Of a stretch of DNA of 64,000 nucleotides, positions 6,808 through 15,129 are shown in pieces (positions within the stretch are counted from its first letter, which is position 1; every line of letters begins with the position of its first letter). Source of the DNA: Bacteroidales bacterium UBA1173 (GTDB lineage: Bacteria > Bacteroidota > Bacteroidia > Bacteroidales > F082); contig DBYZ01000019.1 of NCBI GenBank assembly GCA_002311655.1, forward strand, positions 1-64,000. The letters are read 5' to 3'. The notes below the pieces were generated by a model. It worked only from the letters and a program-made list of their open reading frames with translations. It was not told where the DNA came from and searched no databases. Both the position numbers and the translations under genes were made by a program.

Positions 6808-8829
6808 TTATTTTATGCTAACTTTTTCTGTTATAGTGCCGTTAGCTGTATCAATTCTAACCATGTAGATTCCTGCTTCGAAACCGCTCAAATCGATGTT
6901 GGCGTTGTCGGTTGCGGTAGTTTCAATCACCTTCTGACCAAGCATGTTCATAACGCTGATTGTCATCGTACCTGTGCTTTCGATGTTGACAATGCCATCG
7001 GTAGGGTTAGGGTAGAGGCTAACGTTATTTTCGCTGACTTCTGCAACTGAAGTGTGCTCGCATTGGTTGTCGTATGTCAGGAAGATGCCGTCGCTAAGCT
7101 CGCCTGAAGTGTAGAGAATCTCGTCGTCAGTGTTTTTGATGACGAAAGCGCACTCATAGTCGGTGTCGTAGCCTTCGCTGTTGTGATACCAGCCGTGGTT
7201 CCAGATGAAGTTGAGGTTGCCTTTCAAAAGCGGCATCACTATTGTCTGTTCGCTGCCTTCTTCCATGGTGATGATGGCGATGCGCTGTCCGTTTTCATTT
7301 GTCACGCTGATGGCCGCACCTTTCCAACCATTGCCGCCTTCGTCGGTGAGTTCGAAAACGATGTCGCATTTGTCGCCGACAAGAATTTTAGCATAGGCTC
7401 TCTTGTTGAAACCGAATTCATTTTCAGCGATAATAGAATATTGGTAAAGTCCGGCATCAAGGTTCATGTCGTTGATTACCAGTCTTGAGCCTTTCACTCC
7501 TTCTGTTTGGAAAATAACTTCTCCGTCGCGATAAACATAAACTGTGAAGTCGCCCAGTGGCTCGCCGTTGAGGTTGTTCTCAGGATTGGTCCAGCTGATG
7601 CTTACGCTTGTCATATCGTCGTTCTCAACCACGTCAAAGTCTGTTATTGCTTCAGGACGGTTCAGATATTCCGGTGAGTTCGGGATGATATGGCCTGTGA
7701 AGCCCGACAGGGTGTTGAAAGCGTATTTTGTGGTGTTGACTGCTCCGATAGGGCACCATGCGTCGTCTTTGCCGCTCCAGCCCCAGTTGAAGTGGAAGTA
7801 GTCGTTCTCGTCGTAGCCGTCGCACACGAAGGCGTGACCGCCCTGCCAGTTGTCGTCCTGACCGCTGTAATACAACGGGATGTTCTCATCGAGACCGCCC
7901 TGTTTCAGCATCTGAATCCATTCTTCGTTGCTGTAGCCGCCTCCTGGCCACCAGTTGTCGTTGGTGATATGGTCGTCGCAGTTAAATCTGAAATAGTTGC
8001 GCAAAGCATTCGGCACATCGTCGGAGTAGGCGCCGCTGCCACTGCCGCTGTATTGCATGTCGACTGAAATGCCGCAATGATGCAGGAACTGAGCGATATA
8101 GAAATAATCCTCTTCAGTGCTCAACGAATCCAATGCGTTAGGCATAAGCTCAAAATGATATTCTGTCTCACCGAAGTTGGCGGTCTGCTGCTCGTAACCT
8201 TCAGGATAATAGGTGTAAGAACCTGTTCCGACAGGTGGCCAGTTGTAGAATTTCATCACCTGACCCATTGCTGTGGCGACGCAGCCTGCATAGACACGAC
8301 CGCCGCTGCCTTCCTCATCTTCCGGACATTGGCTGTTGTAAGGCCAGTTCTGGTTCCAGATGGTCTCGCATATAGGTCCGACCACCGCGCGGTTGCTTCT
8401 GCCTTGTTTTATGAAACCTGTTGCGGCAACTGATTCCCACTCGGCTTTGATGTCGTCGGTAGCCTCGAGGTTGTTGTCTCTGATATATTGAATCTCACGG
8501 CAGAAGGTATTGAGCGTGAACTCAAATCCGTCTGAAACATTGTTTGGATCGAAGCTTCCTGTTGTGGAATAAGCTAAAATAGGCTTCACACGGTCGTCGC
8601 CGGCTACGATGACGAACCCGTTGTTGCCATTTGCGTTAAATGCGTAATAATCAACGGCTTCGCGTGTCGCTGAAGTGTAAACAAGGTTTGTTTGAATGTT
8701 GGCTTTCGAGGCTTTTGCGCTCATAAAGCTGTTACCGATCTGCTGCGCGCGCTGTGCATCGACAGGACCTGCAAGCATTTTGCCAATCGTCAATACGAAG
8801 ACGGCAATTAATAATAGAGATTTCTTCAT
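6808..8829 (-). CDS. Secreted C10 cysteine protease with T9SS sorting domain, paralogue 2
   Basis: Protein of 673 residues using the ATG at 8829 (MKKSLLLIAVFVLTIGKMLA signal peptide); an upstream ATG at 8856 would put nine odd residues before the signal peptide. Same order as its neighbour: propeptide, C10 catalytic domain with Cys183 (AGCVATAMGQVMKFY) and His332 (GGHAFVCDGY), Ig-like domain, and sorting domain (SLYPNPTDGIVNIE ... AGIYMVRIDTANGTITEKV). The catalytic residues fall at the same positions in both paralogues, which points to a fairly recent tandem duplication. The gene is divergent from the S8 protease gene, with facing promoters in the 123-bp gap. Confidence 0.93.
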   Translation of the reverse strand: MKKSLLLIAVFVLTIGKMLAGPVDAQRAQQIGNSFMSAKASKANIQTNLVYTSATREAVDYYAFNANGNNGFVIVAGDDRVKPILAYSTTGSFDPNNVSDGFEFTLNTFCREIQYIRDNNLEATDDIKAEWESVAATGFIKQGRSNRAVVGPICETIWNQNWPYNSQCPEDEEGSGGRVYAGCVATAMGQVMKFYNWPPVGTGSYTYYPEGYEQQTANFGETEYHFELMPNALDSLSTEEDYFYIAQFLHHCGISVDMQYSGSGSGAYSDDVPNALRNYFRFNCDDHITNDNWWPGGGYSNEEWIQMLKQGGLDENIPLYYSGQDDNWQGGHAFVCDGYDENDYFHFNWGWSGKDDAWCPIGAVNTTKYAFNTLSGFTGHIIPNSPEYLNRPEAITDFDVVENDDMTSVSISWTNPENNLNGEPLGDFTVYVYRDGEVIFQTEGVKGSRLVINDMNLDAGLYQYSIIAENEFGFNKRAYAKILVGDKCDIVFELTDEGGNGWKGAAISVTNENGQRIAIITMEEGSEQTIVMPLLKGNLNFIWNHGWYHNSEGYDTDYECAFVIKNTDDEILYTSGELSDGIFLTYDNQCEHTSVAEVSENNVSLYPNPTDGIVNIESTGTMTISVMNMLGQKVIETTATDNANIDLSGFEAGIYMVRIDTANGTITEKVSIK

Positions 8830-8873
8830 CTTATTATGATTTAATATGTTTTGCACACAAAAATATGAACTCG

Positions 8874-8881
8874 CAAAGATA
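8874..8881 (-). promoter_or_regulatory. -7 box (TATCTTTG) of the second C10 protease gene
   Basis: Exact TAnnTTTG on the minus strand, 44 bp before the ATG at 8829. Together with the plus-strand box at 8923 it forms a divergent promoter region. Confidence 0.5.
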
Positions 8882-8922
8882 ATAATTATTTGTTCATTGA
8901 CATCTCTAATGCAAAAATATAT

Positions 8923-8930
8923 TAACTTTG
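8923..8930 (+). promoter_or_regulatory. -7 box (TAACTTTG) of the first S8 protease gene
   Basis: Exact TAnnTTTG, 22 bp before the ATG at 8953. Confidence 0.5.
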
Positions 8931-8952
8931 CAGATAATTAGATGAAATGGTT

Positions 8953-10638
8953 ATGAAGAGATTTTTTGTTTTTATTGTATGTATACTGTTGACTGTCAAT
9001 GGTTTGGCGGATGTCTCAAAATATGATAAAGTCAAAATCAACATCATTTTGGCGGAGCAATCAGATGCTCAGGAGCTTATGAGGATGGCGGATGCCTTTT
9101 CAACAAAAGCCGAGAGGCGTGAGTTTGTGGTCAACACCTTGAAACGACAGGCTATAGAGACGCAAGTCGGTTTGATGGAAGAGCTTAATATATTGGAAGC
9201 CAATGGCTTGGTTGAGGAAATTAGATCATTGTGGATTGTTAATTCCGTGAGTTGTTATGCTAATGAAGAGGCAATTTCTGTGATATCGCAACGCAAAGAC
9301 ATATTGACGATATATCAATGTGAGGAATTTCAATGCCTTGAAGATGAATCTGTTACGGGTGTTGAACATGGCGACAACCGTGAGATAGCCGAAAACATAG
9401 TGAAAGTCAACGCTGACCAGGTGTGGGAGCTCGGTTACACTGGCGAGGACGTGCTCGTGGCTCTCATCGACACAGGCGTGAGGCTCGACCATGCTGATCT
9501 GCAGGGACGTTTGTGGGATGGCGGAGCGGAATATCCTAACCATGGCTACGATTTCTATTCGCATGACAACGACCCTTCGGATACTCACGGTCATGGCACT
9601 CATGTGGCGGGAACAATAGTGGGAACTGGCGTTTCTGGCACACAGACAGGTGTGGCGCCAGGGGCAACACTTATGGTTTTGAAAGTGTTTCATGGCGACG
9701 ACAACCTCTCCGAGGTTACGATGTGGGTTGAAGCTATGCAGTTTGCTGTAGAACATGGCGCCAACGTGATGAACATGTCGCTCGGTCAGCCATTGCCAGA
9801 CTCTGGAGTCAAACTGATGATGAGGCAGGCGTGTGACAATACTCTTGCAGCTGGAGTGGTTGCGGCGGTGTGCGCAGGCAACTCACGACAGATTCAGATG
9901 CTCGCACCAGTACCTTATAATATATGGTCGCCAGGTGATTGTCCGCCTCCGCATCTGCATGAGGATCAGATGGTTAATGGTGGTGGCACCAGCTGCGTGA
10001 TATGCGTCGGCGCAGTCAACAACAGCGATGTCTTGGGCGATTTCTCGTCGGAGGGACCAGCCACTTGGTCAGGCGTGGCACCTTATAACGACTATCCATA
10101 CTCTTCAGGAAGCTCAACAAACATTGGGCTTATCCGTCCAGATGTGTGCGCACCAGGCGTGAATGTCAAGTCGCTCGATTTCAACACTACAAACGGCTAT
10201 TGTCTGAAAAGCGGCACATCGATGGCGACACCATGCGTGGCAGGCGTCATCGCATTGATGCTGTCGAAAGACCATGAGCTGACACCTGAGCAGATTGATG
10301 AAATCTTGGAAAGGACAGCAGTCCCTTTGTCGGCTCACAAGAGCAACGATTTCGGCTCGGGTCGCATCGATGCGTTGGCGGCAGTGAATATGATAGGGCA
10401 TCTCGACGTATCCGAAAACAATGCTGATGATATTACGGTTTATCCAAATCCGGCAACCGATATCGTGAACGTTGTTTGTGATAACGAAAAAATTGAATTA
10501 ATGGACATTAACGGCCAATTAACGGTAATTAATGTTTATGATAACAAAATCGACATCTCAAATTTGCCATCAGGCGTTTATCTGATGAGAATTGAAACTT
10601 CGGAAGGTTTTGTTTATAAGAAATTGATTAAGAAATAG
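8953..10638 (+). CDS. Secreted S8 (subtilisin-type) serine protease with T9SS sorting domain
   Basis: Protein of 561 residues. Signal peptide MKRFFVFIVCILLTVNGLA, an inhibitor-like propeptide of about 120 residues, then a subtilase domain with the full triad: Asp173 (LIDTGVRLDHADLQG), His214 (HGHGTHVAGTIVG) and Ser423 (SGTSMATPCVAGVIALM). The C-terminus is a sorting domain (VYPNPATDIVNVVCDNEKIE ... SGVYLMRIETSEG). The in-frame ATG at 8947 would add only MV. A second S8 gene follows after 2 bp, so the pair is one transcript. The role is probably extracellular protein degradation or maturation of other T9SS cargo (inference). Confidence 0.93.
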   Translation: MKRFFVFIVCILLTVNGLADVSKYDKVKINIILAEQSDAQELMRMADAFSTKAERREFVVNTLKRQAIETQVGLMEELNILEANGLVEEIRSLWIVNSVSCYANEEAISVISQRKDILTIYQCEEFQCLEDESVTGVEHGDNREIAENIVKVNADQVWELGYTGEDVLVALIDTGVRLDHADLQGRLWDGGAEYPNHGYDFYSHDNDPSDTHGHGTHVAGTIVGTGVSGTQTGVAPGATLMVLKVFHGDDNLSEVTMWVEAMQFAVEHGANVMNMSLGQPLPDSGVKLMMRQACDNTLAAGVVAAVCAGNSRQIQMLAPVPYNIWSPGDCPPPHLHEDQMVNGGGTSCVICVGAVNNSDVLGDFSSEGPATWSGVAPYNDYPYSSGSSTNIGLIRPDVCAPGVNVKSLDFNTTNGYCLKSGTSMATPCVAGVIALMLSKDHELTPEQIDEILERTAVPLSAHKSNDFGSGRIDALAAVNMIGHLDVSENNADDITVYPNPATDIVNVVCDNEKIELMDINGQLTVINVYDNKIDISNLPSGVYLMRIETSEGFVYKKLIKK

Positions 10639-10640
10639 TT

Positions 10641-12329
10641 ATGAAAAGATATCTTTTATTTTTGGCGCTGCTATTTGTCGCCGTTTTCGCAAATGCTCAA
10701 ATTATTGATGCTCAGCTGCTTGAAGAATTAAATCGTCATTCCGATGATGAGCAGCTTGAGGTGATTGTGATAATGAAGGCCCGATATGACCGTGATATTT
10801 TGACAAAGAAAGCTGCATCATGTGCAACTCGAGCCGAGCGTAGAGCATTAGTTATCAATGAGTTGAAGACTTTTGCCATGGAGTCGCAAAAAGATTTGAT
10901 GGCTTTCGTGGGAGGTGGTGCGAAGTCTCTTTGGTCATCCAATTCATTGTGCTTTTCGGCAACGAAATCGCAGATTATGGAGATTGCAAACCGTAACGAC
11001 GTGGCAATCATAGGTTTAGACAGGAAAGAGCTGGTGATTCCTGAAATAGAAAATGGATATGAACCGCAAGTCATAACCTCAAAAGAACAAAACGATTACA
11101 TAGCGGTTCATCTCACTCAAGTCAACGCCACTGAGGCTTGGGAGCAAGGTTACACTGGTGCTGGCGTCATCATTGCGGTGATTGATTCAGGTGTAAATTA
11201 CAATCATCTCGACCTTGCCGACCACATGTGGGATGGGGGAGAGGCGTTCCCGCATCATGGCTACGATATCGTGAATGATGACGACGATCCGATGGATGAC
11301 AAATGGCATGGCACACATTGTGCCGGCATCGCTTGTGGTGACGGTAACGGAGGCAGGAAAACTGGCGTAGCTCCCGATGCTATTCTGATGGCTATCAAGT
11401 CGATTGATGCCGACGGCTATGGTGGTGTCAAGAACATTACTGCTGGCATGGAATGGGCAGTGGAACATGGCTGCGATGTCATAAGCATGTCGCTTGGCAT
11501 GGTTAATACGACTGTTGTAAACAAAGAAATGTTTCGTCGCACATGTGTCGCTATAAACGATGTTGGCATACCAGCTGCAGTGTGCACTGGCAACGAAGGA
11601 CATTTGCAATATTATTCGCAGATACCCAATAATGTGCGTGTCCCAGGAAGTTGTCCACCTCCATATCTCGACCCCGATCAGCTTGAAAACCCAGGCGAGC
11701 TGAGCTGTGTGATTGCTGTTGGCGCCGTTGATGGCAACACTGATGAGGCGGCATATTTTACCTCTCAAGGACCGGTGACGTGGCAGGATACTGAATTCGG
11801 CGACTATGCCTATGAGCCTGGCATCGGCCTCATCCGTCCTGACGTGAGTGCTCCTGGAGTTGAGATAGAATCGCTTTATTGGGAATGGAATAACGCATAC
11901 TGGTCGCAAAGCGGCACCTCGCAGGCTACACCGATAGTGGGTGGTATCATCGCCCTAATGCTGCAGAAAAATCCAGAGCTTAAAACAGCCGACATCTGCA
12001 GGATTCTTGAAGAATCGTCAGTGAGACTGACACCTCATAAAAGCAATCTCACTGGAGTGGGTCGCGTCGATGCACTGGCAGCAGTGAATATGGTCAGCCA
12101 TCTTGACGTTGATGAAAATCATGCCGATGAAATTTTGGTTTACCCGAATCCCGCATCCGATATCGTGACCGTCGTTTGTGATAACAAAAAGATAGAACTA
12201 ATGGACATTAACGGCCAATTGATGGAAATTAATGTAAAAGATAACCAAATTGACGTCTCAAATCTGCCAAATGGCATCTATTTATTGAAAATCGGCGATT
12301 ATTCTCAAAAATTGATAATTCATAAATAA
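10641..12329 (+). CDS. Secreted S8 serine protease with T9SS sorting domain, paralogue 2
   Basis: Protein of 562 residues with signal peptide MKRYLLFLALLFVAVFANA, a propeptide, and a subtilase domain with Asp182 (VIDSGVNYNHLDLAD), His223 (WHGTHCAGIACG) and Ser427 (SGTSQATPIVGGIIALM). The sorting domain is almost the same as in the gene before it (VYPNPASDIVTVVCDNKKIE, then LMDINGQL), at both protein and DNA level, while the catalytic domains differ clearly. This suggests gene conversion or strong constraint on the secretion signal. It is co-transcribed with the first S8 gene. Confidence 0.93.
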   Translation: MKRYLLFLALLFVAVFANAQIIDAQLLEELNRHSDDEQLEVIVIMKARYDRDILTKKAASCATRAERRALVINELKTFAMESQKDLMAFVGGGAKSLWSSNSLCFSATKSQIMEIANRNDVAIIGLDRKELVIPEIENGYEPQVITSKEQNDYIAVHLTQVNATEAWEQGYTGAGVIIAVIDSGVNYNHLDLADHMWDGGEAFPHHGYDIVNDDDDPMDDKWHGTHCAGIACGDGNGGRKTGVAPDAILMAIKSIDADGYGGVKNITAGMEWAVEHGCDVISMSLGMVNTTVVNKEMFRRTCVAINDVGIPAAVCTGNEGHLQYYSQIPNNVRVPGSCPPPYLDPDQLENPGELSCVIAVGAVDGNTDEAAYFTSQGPVTWQDTEFGDYAYEPGIGLIRPDVSAPGVEIESLYWEWNNAYWSQSGTSQATPIVGGIIALMLQKNPELKTADICRILEESSVRLTPHKSNLTGVGRVDALAAVNMVSHLDVDENHADEILVYPNPASDIVTVVCDNKKIELMDINGQLMEINVKDNQIDVSNLPNGIYLLKIGDYSQKLIIHK

Positions 12330-12341
12330 TTTGTATCTTTG
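12312..12341 (+). promoter_or_regulatory. Promoter of the cleaved-adhesin gene
   Basis: TTG at 12312-12314 and TATCTTTG at 12334-12341 with a 19-bp spacer fit the Bacteroidetes promoter. It overlaps the end of the second S8 gene. Confidence 0.55.
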
Positions 12342-12385
12342 CACGCTTTTTTAACGCAAAGTATTAACATAGTGTAAATATTATC

Positions 12386-15031
12386 ATGAGAAAAATCACT
12401 TTGCTGTCTATTGTGACAGCCCTCTTCATGCTCGCTTCATTGGAAGCCAAAGCACAACAAGGCGTGCAGAACTACGTCTCCGCCTCAGGTTACGTCATCT
12501 TCAATGCACCATTTTACAACACAGGCACCGACGGCTATGCCTTTGATTTTGAAAACGACTACATTGATGGCCGTCTCATAGGCTGGAAGACCATCGATGC
12601 TGACGGCGACACATATAATTGGACGCTTTCCCCGTTAGGCGAGGGCTATGGTCACAACAGCTCCGACGGCGTTGTGATGTCATATTCCTACAGCAACTAC
12701 TCAGGCGCTTTGAATCCTAATAATTACCTCGTGTCACCGCAACTGACAATAACCGCCAATAACCATTATGTGAGCTTCTGGGCTTGTGCCTTGGACGAAA
12801 GCTATCCTGCCGACCACTTCGGACTCGCATTGTCGACAACAGGCACTGCGACATCCGATTTCGTCATGATTCAGGAATGGACTATGACAGCTAAACAGGG
12901 CGGATGGCATGAATACACCGTGGATCTGGCGACCTATGTCGGACAAAACGTCTACATCGCAATACGCCATTTCAACAGTCAGGACAACTTCTGCCTCTGC
13001 GTCGATGACATCTTCGTCGGAGCTCAGAACCATGACCCGCTTGTGAGCTGCAGCATCTCCCTTGACGGAAATGTGGTGGCAAACAACGTGACAGGAACGC
13101 AATATCTACTTGATACTGACGGATTTGCTGATAATTCTGCACATAATACCATAGTAACAGCGATATATCAATCGGGCGCTACGTTATCAAATTCCACCGA
13201 CTGGACATTCCGCTCGGGCGACAACTTCCAAGGCTCTACAACAGGTCTCCATGCCAGCAGCGATGGCAGCACTGTCAACCTAAGCTGGACATTGCCGATG
13301 ATGAGCTCTTCGTATGCCGTCGATGAGATCTTCTACGATTTCGCCGACAGCACATTGTCTGACCTCACTTTAATAGATGCAAACAACGACGGTTATAATT
13401 TCCGCGTTTATCCTTTTGGCGGCTACGGCAGTGGCTATTGCCTAAGATCCGATTCATGGATGGCTGGCAATATCGGCGTTTTGAATCCTGATAATTTCGT
13501 TGTCTTGCCAAGAGTCATAGCTACCGAAAACACCGTATTCTCATTTATGTCACGAGATGCCGATCAGCCTGGTATCGCTCCGGATCCGGAACATTTTGGA
13601 GTGGCGGTGTCAACTTCCGGCAACACCAATGCTTCTGATTTCACTATGATTCAGGAATGGAACAGCACCGGCAGCTACACCGAATATTCGGTCAACCTGT
13701 CAGCTTATGCCGGACAGCAGATTTACGTCGCGATACGTCATTTCAACACTACTGGCGAGACTTATTATATTTATGTCGACGACATCCGAATCACTGGCAT
13801 TGAGGCTGAAATCACACGTCCTGCAAAGGGTGTTCTCGTTTATGCCAATGGCGAGCTTATCACGATGTTAAACCATGGTGAAGAAAACTATACTCATATG
13901 GTAAACCGTTATGACTCAGAGTATTGCATCCGTGTCATCCAGGAAGGTAGCAAGACTGACGGCACATATTATGCTCTCGCTGCTCCTCAATGTGCCACTG
14001 TCCAGGTCGATTGTGTCGCACCAACAAACCTTTCGGCAAGTTACGACGGCAATAGAGTTACATTGAATTGGGAACGCAATATCTATATCGATTTTGATGA
14101 TGACCCGCAAGGCTGGACATATCTCGATGCTGACGGCGACGGTGCAGTGTTCGGAGTCTATGCTGCTGGCGGCATGGAGCCAAACGGAAGCGTCAATAAC
14201 ACTGGCGACAACGCATCGTTGGCTTCGTTCTCATATATGAACGACTACGGACCACTCACACCTGACAACTACGCCTTCATGCCGTTGACGAAGATACTTC
14301 CAAATTCAAGTGTTGAATTCTACGCGGCAGGTTTCGATCCAAGCTATCCGGCAGAGACATTCAGCTTCGTGGTGGCTTCGGAAGATGGAATGAATATCAA
14401 TCCTCTCGGTACATGGACCACATCGAATCCATATCAGAAATACACTGTCGATTTGTCGGGTTATGCTGGCAGCAGAGTGTTCCTTGGTTTCCGTCACCAT
14501 TCAACGGTTGCCGCCTATGCTCTCGTCATCGACAATATCACCGTGAAAAACGCGGTCTGGACTGGCACTTCGAGCGTCACAGAGAGATATAACATCTACC
14601 GCTCGTTCGACGGTGTGAATTTTGATGTGATAGGCTGGGCCGACGGCGATGCCACAAGCTATGACGACAACGACATCCAAAATGTCAACCAATATTATAA
14701 GGTGACCGCTGTCAACACAGTGGCTGGTGGCAATCACTGCGAGTCGAACCCTGCAATGTCTGTCGATGGCATTCACGACTACGTCTATGCGCAGACTCTC
14801 GGAATCGCTGAAAACGACAGCAACGTTAAGATTTATCCAAACCCGACAATTGGCATCGTGAACATCAGCGCTGAAGGCATCAGAAACATCGTCGTGATGA
14901 ATGCTCTCGGTCAAAAAGTTTACGAAACTGCTGAAAATCAAATCGATTTGTCACAATTCGGCACAGGATTGTTCATGTTGCACATAACCACAGAACAGGG
15001 TATCAGTGTACAACGCATCATGGTGAAGTGA
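12386..15031 (+). CDS. Cleaved-adhesin (choice-of-anchor J) repeat protein with T9SS sorting domain
   Basis: Protein of 881 residues. After the signal peptide (ending EAKAQQ) come three cleaved-adhesin/MAM-like modules at about residues 50-215, 310-475 and 570-725. Each begins with FDFEND-, YDFADS- or IDFDDD-type strands and a GW.TIDADGD or equivalent line, passes through NNYLVSPQLT or DNFVVLPRVI, and ends in VYIAIRHFN ... VDDI. Linkers resemble fibronectin type III domains. The sorting domain (KIYPNPTIGIVNISAEGIRN ... GTGLFMLHITTEQGISVQ) closes the protein. Such modules are the haemagglutinin/adhesin parts of gingipains, but there is no protease domain here. It probably binds host or food proteins at the cell surface, next to the four secreted proteases. 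Confidence 0.88.
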   Translation: MRKITLLSIVTALFMLASLEAKAQQGVQNYVSASGYVIFNAPFYNTGTDGYAFDFENDYIDGRLIGWKTIDADGDTYNWTLSPLGEGYGHNSSDGVVMSYSYSNYSGALNPNNYLVSPQLTITANNHYVSFWACALDESYPADHFGLALSTTGTATSDFVMIQEWTMTAKQGGWHEYTVDLATYVGQNVYIAIRHFNSQDNFCLCVDDIFVGAQNHDPLVSCSISLDGNVVANNVTGTQYLLDTDGFADNSAHNTIVTAIYQSGATLSNSTDWTFRSGDNFQGSTTGLHASSDGSTVNLSWTLPMMSSSYAVDEIFYDFADSTLSDLTLIDANNDGYNFRVYPFGGYGSGYCLRSDSWMAGNIGVLNPDNFVVLPRVIATENTVFSFMSRDADQPGIAPDPEHFGVAVSTSGNTNASDFTMIQEWNSTGSYTEYSVNLSAYAGQQIYVAIRHFNTTGETYYIYVDDIRITGIEAEITRPAKGVLVYANGELITMLNHGEENYTHMVNRYDSEYCIRVIQEGSKTDGTYYALAAPQCATVQVDCVAPTNLSASYDGNRVTLNWERNIYIDFDDDPQGWTYLDADGDGAVFGVYAAGGMEPNGSVNNTGDNASLASFSYMNDYGPLTPDNYAFMPLTKILPNSSVEFYAAGFDPSYPAETFSFVVASEDGMNINPLGTWTTSNPYQKYTVDLSGYAGSRVFLGFRHHSTVAAYALVIDNITVKNAVWTGTSSVTERYNIYRSFDGVNFDVIGWADGDATSYDDNDIQNVNQYYKVTAVNTVAGGNHCESNPAMSVDGIHDYVYAQTLGIAENDSNVKIYPNPTIGIVNISAEGIRNIVVMNALGQKVYETAENQIDLSQFGTGLFMLHITTEQGISVQRIMVK

Positions 15032-15061
15032 TTTTTTTGAAAAAATTCTTGTTTTATATAT

Positions 15062-15113
15062 ATTTAATCCCTAATTTTGTAGTTCATTTTGAACTCAATT
15101 TTAGGGATTAAAT
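15062..15113. promoter_or_regulatory. Nested palindrome overlapping the nfn promoter
   Basis: Outer arms ATTTAATCCCTAA (15062-15074) and TTAGGGATTAAAT (15101-15113) are a perfect 13-bp inverted repeat; inside lies AGTTCA/TGAACT (15081-15095). A -7 box TAATTTTG (15072-15079) begins in the left outer arm. The site is 17 bp before the start codon. It is either an operator for a dimeric regulator or a hairpin in the 5' leader; the promoter position makes an operator more likely, because transcription would begin inside the palindrome. Confidence 0.55.
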
Positions 15114-15129
15114 TTTAAATTTATATATT

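Noticed and set aside
4672..15031. Polysaccharide utilisation locus
   Set aside because: No SusC/SusD pair or glycoside hydrolases; the genes are proteases and an adhesin with T9SS tails.
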